Assembly (NCBI RefSeq): GCF_000374125.1
Contig: NZ_KB893637.1
Location: 310,001 to 374,000, forward strand
Direction: 5' to 3'
Length of the DNA stretch: 64,000 bases
Origin: Niabella aurantiaca DSM 17617
GTDB taxonomy: Bacteria > Bacteroidota > Bacteroidia > Chitinophagales > Chitinophagaceae
Under the pieces are notes generated by a model. That model worked only from the letters and a program-made list of their open reading frames with translations, was not told where the DNA came from and did not search any database. A program made the position numbers and the translations under genes. Shown here one piece after another: positions 41,196-50,923 of the stretch; position 1 is the stretch's first letter, and each line of letters opens with the position of its first letter.

Positions 41196-42131
41196 GTGAA
41201 AAAATATTTTGTCATCCTGCTGCTTATCGTTACCCGGCTTTCGGCGCAGGACAGCAGCGTGTACCTGTTTTGTTATTTTAAAGACAACGGCCAGGATGGG
41301 CTGCACCTGGCTTACAGCAGGGACGGGTACCAATGGACGGCGCTTGGGAAGGACCACTCGTTTCTAAAACCTGCCGCCGGTAAAGATAAGCTGATGCGTG
41401 ACCCCTGTATCATTAAAGGACCGGATGGCTTATTTCATATGGTATGGACCGTCAGCTGGAATGAAAAAGGGATCGGCTATGCCGCTTCAAAAGACCTGGT
41501 GCACTGGAGCCCGCAGCGCTATATTCCGTTGATGGAGCATGAAAACGCGCTGAACTGCTGGGCGCCCGAGATCAATTATGATGCGCAAAGCGAGCGCTAC
41601 ATGATCTATTGGGCAACCACCATTCCCGGAAAGTTTCCCGGAACGGATGCATCCGGGGACGGCCGGTACAATCACCGCATGTATTACGTGTTTACAAAAG
41701 ACTTCAAAACCTTTTCAAAGCCGGAGCTATTGTACAATAAAGGATTTACAGTGATCGATGCCACCATAAAGGAAGCGAACGGGCAGTACATCATGTTCCT
41801 CAAAGATGAAACGAAACTGCCGGCACCGCAAAAGAATATCCGCATTGCAACCAGCCGCTATATACATAAAGGATATGGCGCTCCTTCCGGCCCCATAACA
41901 GGCGGCTACTGGGCAGAGGGGCCAACGGTATTGCGGCGCGGCGGGGAATGGACCGTTTACTTCGACAAATACCGCGATCGCAGGTACGGGGCTGTCCGGT
42001 CGACCGATCTGAAAAACTGGACGGATATTTCGGATAAGATCCGTATGCCGGATGGGTTGCGCCACGGTACCGTTTTTACCATTACCCAGAAAGAATTTGA
42101 AACCTTTTTTAAAGAAGATCATTCCCGGTAG
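41196..42131 (+). CDS. GH43-type glycoside hydrolase
   Basis: The GTG start at 41196 gives a signal peptide (KKYFVILLLIVTRLSAQ). The 311-residue propeller has GH43 landmarks: RDPCIIKGPDGLFHMVWTV with the base Asp, CWAPEINYD with an acidic residue, VIDATIKEANGQYIMFLKDE and GYWAEGPTVLRRGGEW with the probable general acid Glu. Such enzymes act as arabinofuranosidases or galactosidases on pectin side chains. A 116-bp gap separates it from the GH2 gene, without a clear promoter. Confidence 0.8.
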   Translation: MKKYFVILLLIVTRLSAQDSSVYLFCYFKDNGQDGLHLAYSRDGYQWTALGKDHSFLKPAAGKDKLMRDPCIIKGPDGLFHMVWTVSWNEKGIGYAASKDLVHWSPQRYIPLMEHENALNCWAPEINYDAQSERYMIYWATTIPGKFPGTDASGDGRYNHRMYYVFTKDFKTFSKPELLYNKGFTVIDATIKEANGQYIMFLKDETKLPAPQKNIRIATSRYIHKGYGAPSGPITGGYWAEGPTVLRRGGEWTVYFDKYRDRRYGAVRSTDLKNWTDISDKIRMPDGLRHGTVFTITQKEFETFFKEDHSR

Positions 42132-42252
42132 GGACTGCGCTGCAAAATGAGCGAATCCATAATGAGCATCCAATCCCATTCCGGCATACACAGGGTGGCT
42201 TCCAAAGCCGATTGGCGCGAGTAAGCACTGATAGCTGTAAAAAAATAAAAAT

Positions 42253-43041
42253 ATGAAATTCATAAAGTATGGCCTTTTTGCCGCCGGTATTGCCCTGTTC
42301 TCTTTTTCTTATCTGAAGCCAAAGCCCGTGTTGTACATCATTGGTGATTCTACAGTTAAGAACGGAAGCGGCAGGGGAGCGGATGCGCTCTGGGGCTGGG
42401 GAAGCCTGATGGCCCCCCGTTTTGATACAACGAAAATAGACGTGCAGAACCACGCCATTGGCGGCCGGAGCAGCCGCACTTTTATTACGGATGGCCGGTG
42501 GGACAGGATTTTGGCAACCCTCAAAAAGGGCGATTATGTGCTCATACAGTTCGGGCATAACGACAGCAGCCCGCTCGACGACACGGCCAGGGCACGCGGA
42601 ACCATCAGGGGGATCGGGGATGAATATAAAGAAATCTTTAACCCCATTCGAAAGGTGAAGGAAACCGTATATACTTACGGGTATTATATGCGCAAATTTG
42701 TAACCGATGCAAAAGCCCGGGGTGCTATACCGGTTATTTGCTCACCGGTACCCCGTAATAATTTTAAGGACGGAAAGGTAAGGCGGGGCGATCAGGATTA
42801 TGGGCTTTGGGCAAAACAGGTGGCCGTGCAAACGGGCGCGTACTTCATTGATCTGAACCAGCGCATTGCTGATCAATATGACCGGATGGGCGCTGAAGCG
42901 GTTGATGAATTTTTTCCGAAGGATCACACCCATCCCAACCTTCAGGGTTCCACGCTGAATGCAGCCATGGTAGTTGCCGGCATCCGGGAATTAAAGAACT
43001 GTGACCTGAAGCTGTTTTTGAAAGCCGGCGTTTCCCCATAA
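42253..43041 (+). CDS. Rhamnogalacturonan acetylesterase-like SGNH hydrolase (CE12 type)
   Basis: The 262-residue enzyme has a signal/anchor segment (YGLFAAGIALFSFSYL). The SGNH blocks follow: block I GDSTV with nucleophile Ser33, block II AIGGRSSRTF, block III FGHNDSS, and block V DHTHPN with Asp224 and His227. CE12 enzymes remove acetyl groups from the galacturonate residues of rhamnogalacturonan, making the backbone accessible to PL11 and GH28. Their presence with those enzymes supports an acetylated RG-I substrate. It is the last gene before the 0.9-kb regulatory gap. Confidence 0.88.
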   Translation: MKFIKYGLFAAGIALFSFSYLKPKPVLYIIGDSTVKNGSGRGADALWGWGSLMAPRFDTTKIDVQNHAIGGRSSRTFITDGRWDRILATLKKGDYVLIQFGHNDSSPLDDTARARGTIRGIGDEYKEIFNPIRKVKETVYTYGYYMRKFVTDAKARGAIPVICSPVPRNNFKDGKVRRGDQDYGLWAKQVAVQTGAYFIDLNQRIADQYDRMGAEAVDEFFPKDHTHPNLQGSTLNAAMVVAGIRELKNCDLKLFLKAGVSP

Positions 43042-43776
43042 AAAAATAATGGCGGTCCTGTTAAATGGTTTGTGGAGACACAAACCTTGGCCCGCGCCCT
43101 GGGGCAGTATCCTCATTGCCCGGCCCATAAATTGATAAAAATAATTTTGATGCCGGTTCATTATAAGTCTGCATTTGAGGTCGAAATGGACCGGAATGAA
43201 AATGAGAGGCCCTTCTGTTTTAAACCACAGGGAATACGCGAGGATTTTGCCAGGGATGCCAGGATATTCGGCTGTAACCTTCTCCCATTGCGGTTTTCGT
43301 AGGTCCTCTGCGCCCCTCGCGGTTCGATTTTAAGCTTTCGATGTTTGCCATTGAAGCTCAGAAATACAGATATTTTTATATCGCAGCTATGTTCTGGTCG
43401 CCATTTCAAACAGTCCAGAAAGCCGGGATCTCAGTATATGCTGAATTTCAGGTTTCAGTGACGGACCCGGCCCATAACCTGATGGCTATGCTGTCCTCGG
43501 TGGCCGGACAATATATTTAAAAAGATCATTTTAATACGGATCGTTATCAGACAAGGTTTCTCCAAACCGGGAACTGCAAAAGTTGTCGACAGTTTGATAT
43601 CGCGCTGTTTTTGATACTGATTTTTCAAAAAAAAATCAGAGCCGGTGCACGCTTTTTTGAAGCAGGAATCGGCCTTTTTTCAAAAGAAAAGCTGCGAAAT
43701 TAATGTAAAGCAATTCATACTGAGTAGAATAGTAAATTTTTACAAGCATATAAAAAGATAAGACAAGAAAAAAGGC
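43042..43776. other. Non-coding gap between enzyme operon and SusCD operon (upstream part)
   Basis: No convincing gene is present. It contains a perfect 8-bp hairpin GGTTTGTG-GAGA-CACAAACC (43067-43086) that may end or protect the enzyme-operon transcript, although no T run follows. A 9-bp A/T stem CTGATTTTT/AAAAATCAG lies at 43617-43639. A phrase near 43305-43330 (TCTGCGCCCCTCGCGGTT) resembles common intergenic filler repeats in this phylum. The rest is AT-rich. Confidence 0.5.
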
Positions 43777-43794
43777 TATGCAAACGTTTGCGTA
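43777..43794. promoter_or_regulatory. LacI-like palindromic operator upstream of the SusCD operon
   Basis: TATGCAAACGTTTGCGTA contains the perfect palindrome GCAAACGTTTGC (43780-43791). It differs by one base from the site before the GH106 operon and likewise starts 31 bp before the first repeat of its promoter. Confidence 0.65.
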
Positions 43795-43810
43795 AAAAGT
43801 TGCCGTTAAG

Positions 43811-43855
43811 CAGGATGCATCAGGACGGTTAGAGATGACGACCCTGTTAATTTTG
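43811..43855 (+). promoter_or_regulatory. PUL promoter 3 (FAS1/SusCD operon): twin repeats and -7 box
   Basis: CAGGATGC (43811-43818) and CAGGACGG (43821-43828) are 10 bp apart. The -7 box TAATTTTG (43848-43855) starts exactly 27 bp after the start of the second repeat. The start is predicted near 43861, giving a leader of about 115 nt before the ATG at 43976. Confidence 0.75.
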
Positions 43856-43975
43856 AAATCAGTTAAGCTTGCCGTATAGATAATTGCTGATACTGCTTGA
43901 TTTAAATTTTAACTAACAAACGGGTACCCTTAGAAAAGATGGTTCAAAAGAATCACTGTATAACTGTTGCATAGT

Positions 43976-46174
43976 ATGAATAAATTACGTTTTTTGTTGA
44001 TCGCCTTGCCGTTTTTTGCCGCATGTAATAAAAAAGCATTTGACGAATATTACCAAAGACCGGAGTGGCTGGCCCAACCCATTTACCAGCAACTGGATTC
44101 CATGGGGAATTTTAAGAATTTCCTGGCCTGTATCGAAAAGGCAGGGTATAAGAATACCCTTGGATCGGGAGGCTCCTGGACGGTGTTTGCGCCCACGGAC
44201 GAAGCGTTTGGTAAGTTCCTGAAAGAACAGGGGATCGCCGATGTAAGCGAGATCAATGCTGCCCTGGCCGGGAAGATCGTGAGGACATCGATGGTTTATG
44301 ATGCCGAGCGGCTGGAGAAATTGAGCGATAACTTTTCTGCCCGCGGATGGGTGCCGGGCGTGGCTTTCAGAAGAAGAACGGTTTATTACGATTTTGTAGA
44401 AACGGACACAATCGGTGATGGCAAAACAATAAAGATCATTTCAACAAACCGCCGCCCGGGTGTAGCCTACGTTCCATCTGATTACAACAATAAGCACATC
44501 AGCTATTTCTTTAAGGATTATATGAGCAGCAGGAGCCTGGGTGCGGCAGACTATAACGCATTTTTTCCCGGTACAGAGTACACCGGTCTGAATATAGCAG
44601 ATGCAAAGATCGACCCCGATCGTAGTAATATCCTTGCAGAGAATGGTTATATCCACATTGTGGACAAAGTATTGCTGCCGCAGAAAAGTATGGAGCAGTA
44701 CCTGCGTGAAAGGCCGGAATACAGCACGTTTAAAGGGATCCTGGATCTGTATGCAACCTATACGTACAATGCGGATGTATCGCACCGGTACGAAGTGCTT
44801 ACGGGAAAGGCGGACAGCGTATTTACAAAAGGCTACCTGGATCTGGGGCTGGCATTGAACAATGAGAACTATGCTAAGGACGACGCCAACGATGCACAGG
44901 TAAATAATTTTTCGATAACCGTTCCGGATAATGCGGCAGTGGCCGATTATGCACAGCGCGTGCTGCTTCGGTATTATCCTGCCGGAACCACGCTGAAAGA
45001 TGTTTTTTATAATAACAGCACGATCCTGACGGAGTTTGTAAATGCGCACCTGTACAATACCCAGCTATGGCCCTCCCGGTTCAATGTCGAACAGAACTTC
45101 CAGGGAGAGAAACCAAAGGTGTCCACGGCAAATATCCGGGAAACAAAGCTGCTGAGCAATGGCGCGTTCTATGGCATCAATGCATGCCAGAGCGCCAATG
45201 TATTTCAATCAGTATATGCGAATGTGCTGCTGGATCCCAAATACCGGCTTACGCAAATTGCGCTGCAGCGCATGGGCCTGCATCTTACCTTAAAGATCCC
45301 GACCATACGGTACATGATGATACTGGTTGCCGACGACGAACTGCACCGGATGGGCTTTGAATACGATGCCTATAATACAACAGATCCGATCAGGTTTAAC
45401 GGCGGAAACGGAAGTCCTGCAATGGCTGCATTCCTGACCCTGAATATTATCCCTCTGGACAATGATCCCATACCGGATTTAAGCGGCAGGGGCATACTGG
45501 AAAGTTATACCGGCGAGTATGTGAAGTATGACAATTTTAAAATGTATTCGAGCGGTACCATGGACAGTGTGGTGAAATATGCGGCGGTTGATTCGGTTTA
45601 TACCGGGGCCGGCCTGTCGGCATCTTTGAATGGCGTGGTGGTTTATACCAACAAAGCGCTCCGGACCTCTGCAACGAATATTGCTGATTTCTTCAAATCG
45701 ATCGGCGCTGAAACAGCCACGTCGCCCTTTTACCGGTTTTTTCAATACCTGGTTAATACCGATATGTACTCGGCCAGTGACGGGAAGATCAATGGTATCG
45801 AACTGGGGTTGAATTATACGATGCTGGTCCCCAACAATGCGGCCATTGCACAGGCCGTTACCAATGGCGATCTGCCGACGTCCACCAAGCCAGGCGACCA
45901 GGCAAGCAAGGACCGGGTCAAGCGGTTCATACAGTACCATATCCTGAAGAACTCTTTTGCGATCGATGGGAAAAAAACAGGCCTGTTTGAAACATTGTGC
46001 CGGAATATTGAAGGGGAGGCCCAATCGGTGACGGTGGTCCTGAACCAGCCGGACCAGCTGGCGGTGCAGGATAACCTGGGTAATGTAGTGAATGCCGATG
46101 TTGTCAACAGCAACCTGCTGGGACAAAGGACCCTGGTGCATTCATTAAACGGATATTTAAAAAACGGGCTTTAA
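43976..46174 (+). CDS. FAS1 (fasciclin)-domain surface lipoprotein
   Basis: The 732-residue protein starts at the ATG at 43976; a TTG at 43967 was not used. The lipoprotein signal LIALPFFAAC is followed by NKK. A FAS1 domain lies at about 35-225: GSWTVFAPTDEAFGKFL in its first conserved segment and NGYIHIVDKVLLPQ in its last. A second, degenerate one may follow. A further FAS1-like domain lies at the C-terminus (YTMLVPNNAAI, RFIQYHIL, LVHSLNGYL). FAS1 domains usually mediate adhesion or protein binding. It is the first gene of the SusCD operon, so it is probably a surface glycan-binding or assembly partner of the SusCD complex (inference). Confidence 0.82.
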   Translation: MNKLRFLLIALPFFAACNKKAFDEYYQRPEWLAQPIYQQLDSMGNFKNFLACIEKAGYKNTLGSGGSWTVFAPTDEAFGKFLKEQGIADVSEINAALAGKIVRTSMVYDAERLEKLSDNFSARGWVPGVAFRRRTVYYDFVETDTIGDGKTIKIISTNRRPGVAYVPSDYNNKHISYFFKDYMSSRSLGAADYNAFFPGTEYTGLNIADAKIDPDRSNILAENGYIHIVDKVLLPQKSMEQYLRERPEYSTFKGILDLYATYTYNADVSHRYEVLTGKADSVFTKGYLDLGLALNNENYAKDDANDAQVNNFSITVPDNAAVADYAQRVLLRYYPAGTTLKDVFYNNSTILTEFVNAHLYNTQLWPSRFNVEQNFQGEKPKVSTANIRETKLLSNGAFYGINACQSANVFQSVYANVLLDPKYRLTQIALQRMGLHLTLKIPTIRYMMILVADDELHRMGFEYDAYNTTDPIRFNGGNGSPAMAAFLTLNIIPLDNDPIPDLSGRGILESYTGEYVKYDNFKMYSSGTMDSVVKYAAVDSVYTGAGLSASLNGVVVYTNKALRTSATNIADFFKSIGAETATSPFYRFFQYLVNTDMYSASDGKINGIELGLNYTMLVPNNAAIAQAVTNGDLPTSTKPGDQASKDRVKRFIQYHILKNSFAIDGKKTGLFETLCRNIEGEAQSVTVVLNQPDQLAVQDNLGNVVNADVVNSNLLGQRTLVHSLNGYLKNGL

Positions 46175-46190
46175 CCGGACTGTACATATT

Positions 46191-49100
46191 ATGAGAAAAA
46201 TTTTTGTATTTATCTGCTTTGCTGTTTTCTTCGGCAACCTGGCCCCCCTGCGGGCGCAGGATCAAAATGATTTGCTAACCGGTAAGGTAACCGATAAAGG
46301 AGACAACCAGCCTGTTGAAGCGGCCACCGTAACACTTATGGATAAGGACGAAAGGACTGTTTCCTCGACCACAACGGATGTGGAAGGGAATTTCAGTCTG
46401 AAGATCACGCAAAAAGGATTAAGGCTGAGCATCTCGCATACGGCCTATAAGAGCCCGCGGCCGGTCGTCATCGGCAACCTGAACACGATCAATGTGGCGC
46501 TGGAATCCAAAGCCAACAGTATGGATGAGGTGGTGGTCGTTGCGGAAAAAACAATCGATGATGGCAGTGGCATGGGACTATCCAAGGCGAGATCTACATC
46601 GGCGGTCTCATCCATCAATATGAAAGAGCTGGAGGAGATGCAGGCGGCTTCGCTGGACCAGGCGCTGCAGGGAAGGCTGGCCGGTGTGGACATCAGTACG
46701 GTTTCCGGCGATCCCGGTGCCGGCATGCAGATCCGGATCAGGGGTACCTCCTCATTGAACGGCGCGTCGGACCCTTTGATCGTGGTAGACGGTATGCCCT
46801 ACGATATTACCATCCCGGAGGATTTTAACTTTGCTACTTCCGATGATAATGCCTATGGGCAGCTGCTGAATATTGCGCCCTCTGATATCCGGGAGATAAC
46901 GGTATTGAAAGACGCCGCCGCCACAGCGATCTGGGGATCGAGAGCCGCTAACGGCGTACTGATCATTACCACCAAAAGAGGCAGCGTGGGTAAGCCCTCC
47001 CTGAGCTACAATTTCAAGGGCTCCATTTCCCGGCAGCCCAAACCCATCCCGATGCTGAACGGCGACCAGTACACCACGCTGTTGCTGGAGGAATACTACA
47101 ACGCGGGAAAATTGTTCTCGCTGTCGGAGAATGCGCAGCAGTTCCAGTACGACCCCAACAATACCTATACCTATTTCAACTACAGCAATAATACCGACTG
47201 GATCGGGGCCATTACGCAAACAGGATATTTCCAGGACCACAACATGCAGATCAGGGGCGGAGGGGAGAAAGCCCGGTATCTGGCTTCCCTGGGCTATTTT
47301 AACCAGAAGGGTGTTACCAAAGGTACCGGTACCAACCGGCTTTCTGCACGGGTAAACCTGGATTACCTGGTTTCTCAACGGATCACTTTCCAGTCGGACG
47401 TTTCTTATTCGCATGTTGATAACGATATGTTGTACCACACCAATGTAAGGGATGTGGCTTATCGTAAAATGCCCAACCAGGCCGTTTGGGAATATGACGA
47501 GTACGGCCGGCTTACCGGTAACCTCTTCAGTCCCGTGAGCACCGCCCAGGGTACCTATTCCGGCACGTACAATCCGCTTTCAATGGTCACCTATGCAACC
47601 AGTAAGCAGCTGGGCGATGTGGTAACCTCGCGGTTCAACCTGAAATATAAGCTGATCCCCCGCCTGCTTGAATTGAACAGTAATGTATCCTTTAACATCA
47701 ATAACAATAAATCGAAGAACTTTTTGCCGCAGTTAGCCACGGGAAGGCCTTTTACAGAAAGCGCGGTGAATAAGACCTCCGATAATGATTATGATCGTTT
47801 TTCGATGGATACCAAAACAAACCTGCTGTTTACGCCGCGGTTAGGAGAAGATCACCTGTTTACCGGTAACCTTTCTTTTCAGACATCCGAAACAAGATAT
47901 ACCATTCAGGGCCTCAGTTCTACCAATACCGCATCTTCGTTCCTGCAGGATCCCAGTATCCCGTCCCGGACGCTGACCGGATCGGCCCGCTCTTCCACCA
48001 CGCAATCGAGGGCTATCGGCGCTTTGGTGCAGGGAAACTACGTGTTTAAGAACCGTTACATTTTTGCGGCCAGTTTAAGAGGCGACGGCAGCTCCCGTTT
48101 CGGACCGGAGAACCGGTACGGGCTTTTCCCGGCTATATCCGGCGCCTGGCGCCTGGGGCAGGAGAATTTTATCAGGCGGATCAAATTTATTGACGATATA
48201 AAGTTCCGCGCAAGCTGGGGAAGAAGCGGTAATGCGCCCAGAAGCGACTACAGCTACATTAATGTGTACAATACTTATGACTATGCCTACCTGGGCGAGA
48301 ACGGGGTCTATTCCTCCAATATAGAACTTTCGGATCTGAAATGGGAAACGGTAACCCAGCAGAACCTCGGGTTGGATATAGAACTGTTCCAGGGTCGGCT
48401 AAGCTTTGGCGGTGAGCTGTATAAAAGGAGGACCACCGATCTGATGATGAACAAGATCCAGATCGCCAGTTATAACGGCTTCAATTCGCTGACGATGAAC
48501 GTGGGCTCCATGGACAATGACGGCTGGGAAGCAAGCTTCTATTACAACCCTGTTCGTACCAAAAGGTGGAATGTCAGCATCAATTTCAATATAGCTCATA
48601 ATGAGAATGTGATCCGCGAAATTTCGCCGCTATACCCAAGGGAGAATGCCAGAAGCGCGCTCAAGAACAAATCGTTCTTTACGTATTTGCAGGAAGACAA
48701 CCCCTTTGGATCCTTCTATGGATTTCGCTACCAGGGTGTGTATAAGGATGTGGCCGCCACCGTTGCAAAGGACGCGCAGGGCAACGCGATTATCGGACCA
48801 GACGGGGAAACCATTTATATGCGGTTTAACTACCCTGCGGTGGATTATATTTTTCAGCCGGGTGATGCCATGTATGAAGACATCAACCATGATGGTGTGA
48901 TCGACCAGAAAGACATAGTGTATTTGGGCAACAGCAACCCGAAGCTCACCGGCGGGTTCGGGTTTTCGGCCAGTTATAACCAGCGCTTGAAGCTGAGTGC
49001 ATTTTTTAACTACCGGCAGGGACTGGATATCATCAATGGTACCAAGATGAATACCTCGGATATGCTCGGATACAATAACCAGAGCACCGCTGTTTTAAGA

Positions 49101-49439
49101 AGGTGGAGGAATGAAGGCGATGTAACAGATATACCGAGGGCTTTATACGGGACGGGCTATAATTCCCTCGGATCGAGCCGGTATGTGGAAGATGCTTCGT
49201 TCCTGCGGCTGAGAAGCCTGACGCTGAAGTATGATTTTGATAAAACGATTTTAAAACGATTGGGCATTAACAGCCTGGGAACCTATATTACCGTGGAAAA
49301 TTTATGGACCTATACCAAATACACGGGGCAGGACCCGGACGTGGGTGTCCGTATCAAAGATGCCTTTTCCACGCTGATCGATTATTCAATGACGCCGCCG
49401 CTAAAAACAGTGACATTGGGTATTTCCATTATGTTTTAA
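46191..49439 (+). CDS. SusC-like TonB-linked outer-membrane transporter (pair 1)
   Basis: The 1082-residue protein has a signal peptide (FVFICFAVFFGNLAPLRAQ) and a carboxypeptidase-regulatory-like domain (about 28-105: TGKVTDKGDNQPVEAATVTL). A plug follows (about 120-250: ALQGRLAGVDISTVSG, IRIRGTSSLNGASDPLIVVDG, LKDAAATAIWGSRAANGVLIITTKRG), then a large beta-barrel ending VTLGISIMF. There is no STN domain, so it is not itself an anti-sigma signal transducer. It imports oligosaccharides with the SusD lid encoded 10 bp downstream. Confidence 0.95.
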   Translation: MRKIFVFICFAVFFGNLAPLRAQDQNDLLTGKVTDKGDNQPVEAATVTLMDKDERTVSSTTTDVEGNFSLKITQKGLRLSISHTAYKSPRPVVIGNLNTINVALESKANSMDEVVVVAEKTIDDGSGMGLSKARSTSAVSSINMKELEEMQAASLDQALQGRLAGVDISTVSGDPGAGMQIRIRGTSSLNGASDPLIVVDGMPYDITIPEDFNFATSDDNAYGQLLNIAPSDIREITVLKDAAATAIWGSRAANGVLIITTKRGSVGKPSLSYNFKGSISRQPKPIPMLNGDQYTTLLLEEYYNAGKLFSLSENAQQFQYDPNNTYTYFNYSNNTDWIGAITQTGYFQDHNMQIRGGGEKARYLASLGYFNQKGVTKGTGTNRLSARVNLDYLVSQRITFQSDVSYSHVDNDMLYHTNVRDVAYRKMPNQAVWEYDEYGRLTGNLFSPVSTAQGTYSGTYNPLSMVTYATSKQLGDVVTSRFNLKYKLIPRLLELNSNVSFNINNNKSKNFLPQLATGRPFTESAVNKTSDNDYDRFSMDTKTNLLFTPRLGEDHLFTGNLSFQTSETRYTIQGLSSTNTASSFLQDPSIPSRTLTGSARSSTTQSRAIGALVQGNYVFKNRYIFAASLRGDGSSRFGPENRYGLFPAISGAWRLGQENFIRRIKFIDDIKFRASWGRSGNAPRSDYSYINVYNTYDYAYLGENGVYSSNIELSDLKWETVTQQNLGLDIELFQGRLSFGGELYKRRTTDLMMNKIQIASYNGFNSLTMNVGSMDNDGWEASFYYNPVRTKRWNVSINFNIAHNENVIREISPLYPRENARSALKNKSFFTYLQEDNPFGSFYGFRYQGVYKDVAATVAKDAQGNAIIGPDGETIYMRFNYPAVDYIFQPGDAMYEDINHDGVIDQKDIVYLGNSNPKLTGGFGFSASYNQRLKLSAFFNYRQGLDIINGTKMNTSDMLGYNNQSTAVLRRWRNEGDVTDIPRALYGTGYNSLGSSRYVEDASFLRLRSLTLKYDFDKTILKRLGINSLGTYITVENLWTYTKYTGQDPDVGVRIKDAFSTLIDYSMTPPLKTVTLGISIMF

Positions 49440-49449
49440 AAACCAGTAT

Positions 49450-50922
49450 ATGCAAAAGATTTATTTGATTATAGGTATCGTCATAATAGCTGCCGGAATG
49501 AGCTCCTGCAAAAAATGGCTGGATCTTCAGCCGCAGGATGGCATTACCAAGGCGGAATTCTGGAAGACCAAAGAAGATGTCCGCGCGGCCCTTATGGGCA
49601 TTTATTCTTCGCTGAACGAAGGCGGTGTCGAAGAGCGGATCTTTATTTGGGGAGAGCTAAGGGGCGATATGGTCATCCCTACTTCTACCGCTTCGGATGA
49701 TGACCGTTTTGTGAAAAATATGAATATCCTCAGCACCAATGATATCTCCGATTGGAGCGCGCTGTACGGGGCGATCAATAACTGCAACCTCCTGATCGAC
49801 TTTGCCAAGGATGCCCGAGCTTTAGATCCCACCTTTACAGAAGACCTGTATAACTCCTACCTGGGCGAAGCGCTGACCATCCGGAGCCTGCTGTACTTTT
49901 ACCTGGTGCGGACCTTCCGGGACATTCCCCTGAAGCTGAAGGGCTCCTACAAGGATACTGACGTACAGCCAACGCCCCAGGCTACCGCCCAGCAGGTGAT
50001 CGGTCAGCTGATCTCCGATCTGACAACGGCGCAGGGGCTGGTGCCCGATTATCATGAGCCGCCGGCGCAGGGAAATAATGTAACGGAAAGCCCCGTGAAT
50101 AAAGGCCGGATCACAAAACCGGGAGTCACCGCTTTGCTGGCCGATGTGTATTTATGGAACGAGGAGTATGATAAGGCTGCCGCAGAAGCCGACAAGATCC
50201 TGGCAACGAACCGCTACCGGTTACAGGGAAAGGCTACCCTGTCCATATTCAGTTCCAGCACCAGCGAAACGATCTTTGAGATCAGCCATAAAGACTCACG
50301 GGAAAGCCCGATGTATGCCTTGGTGATCAACAGCAAAAAACCTTTTGCAGTGGACAACGTATTTGTCAATGCAGACGTTTTTACGCCCAACCTCCAGGGT
50401 GATCTTGATGCCCGGGACAGCCGGGGCGAACAGTTCCTTTTTGCTTCTGACGGATCCATTATCAAATACGGCATCGAAAACCCGAGCTATTATAATTTCC
50501 AGGTGTACCGGATCTCTGATGTAATGCTTATAAAGGCGGAAGCTGCTGCCCAGTTGGGAAGAGGCGCGGAAGCACTGGTGATTTTAAATGACCTGAGAAC
50601 GGCCCGCGGTGCTTTAGCAGCTACCAACCGGGAGGTTGATGAGGCAGACACCGATGATATTGTACGCTTCGTTATTGAAGAGCGCGCCCGGGAGCTGGCC
50701 TTTGAAGGAAAGCGCTGGTTTGATCTGTTGCGGCTTGCTAAAAAGGACAATTACAGCAACCTGGACGTACTGGTAGACCTGGTATCCAGAACGGCCGACG
50801 TGTCGGTAAAACAATCGGCCATCAACAAGATAAAAGATGTCAACAGTCACTACCTGCCGGTACTGGAAACAGAACTTTTCAAAGATCCCACGTTAAAACA
50901 AAATCCTTTTTACACAAAATAG
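49450..50922 (+). CDS. SusD/RagB-like surface glycan-binding lipoprotein (pair 1)
   Basis: The 490-residue protein has a lipoprotein signal (IIGIVIIAAGMSSC). SusD landmarks are CKKWLDLQPQDGITKAEFW, LRGDMVIP, YLGEALTIRSLLYFYLVRTF, ADVYLWNEEYDKA, and the C-terminal IEERARELAFEGKRWFDLLRL. SusD proteins form the lid of the SusC transporter and capture the glycan. It pairs with the preceding SusC gene. Confidence 0.95.
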   Translation: MQKIYLIIGIVIIAAGMSSCKKWLDLQPQDGITKAEFWKTKEDVRAALMGIYSSLNEGGVEERIFIWGELRGDMVIPTSTASDDDRFVKNMNILSTNDISDWSALYGAINNCNLLIDFAKDARALDPTFTEDLYNSYLGEALTIRSLLYFYLVRTFRDIPLKLKGSYKDTDVQPTPQATAQQVIGQLISDLTTAQGLVPDYHEPPAQGNNVTESPVNKGRITKPGVTALLADVYLWNEEYDKAAAEADKILATNRYRLQGKATLSIFSSSTSETIFEISHKDSRESPMYALVINSKKPFAVDNVFVNADVFTPNLQGDLDARDSRGEQFLFASDGSIIKYGIENPSYYNFQVYRISDVMLIKAEAAAQLGRGAEALVILNDLRTARGALAATNREVDEADTDDIVRFVIEERARELAFEGKRWFDLLRLAKKDNYSNLDVLVDLVSRTADVSVKQSAINKIKDVNSHYLPVLETELFKDPTLKQNPFYTK

Positions 50923-50923
50923 T

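Noticed and set aside
43072-43302. 76-codon open frame in the gap before the SusCD operon
   Set aside because: It has no promoter or family resemblance, and its composition looks non-coding.
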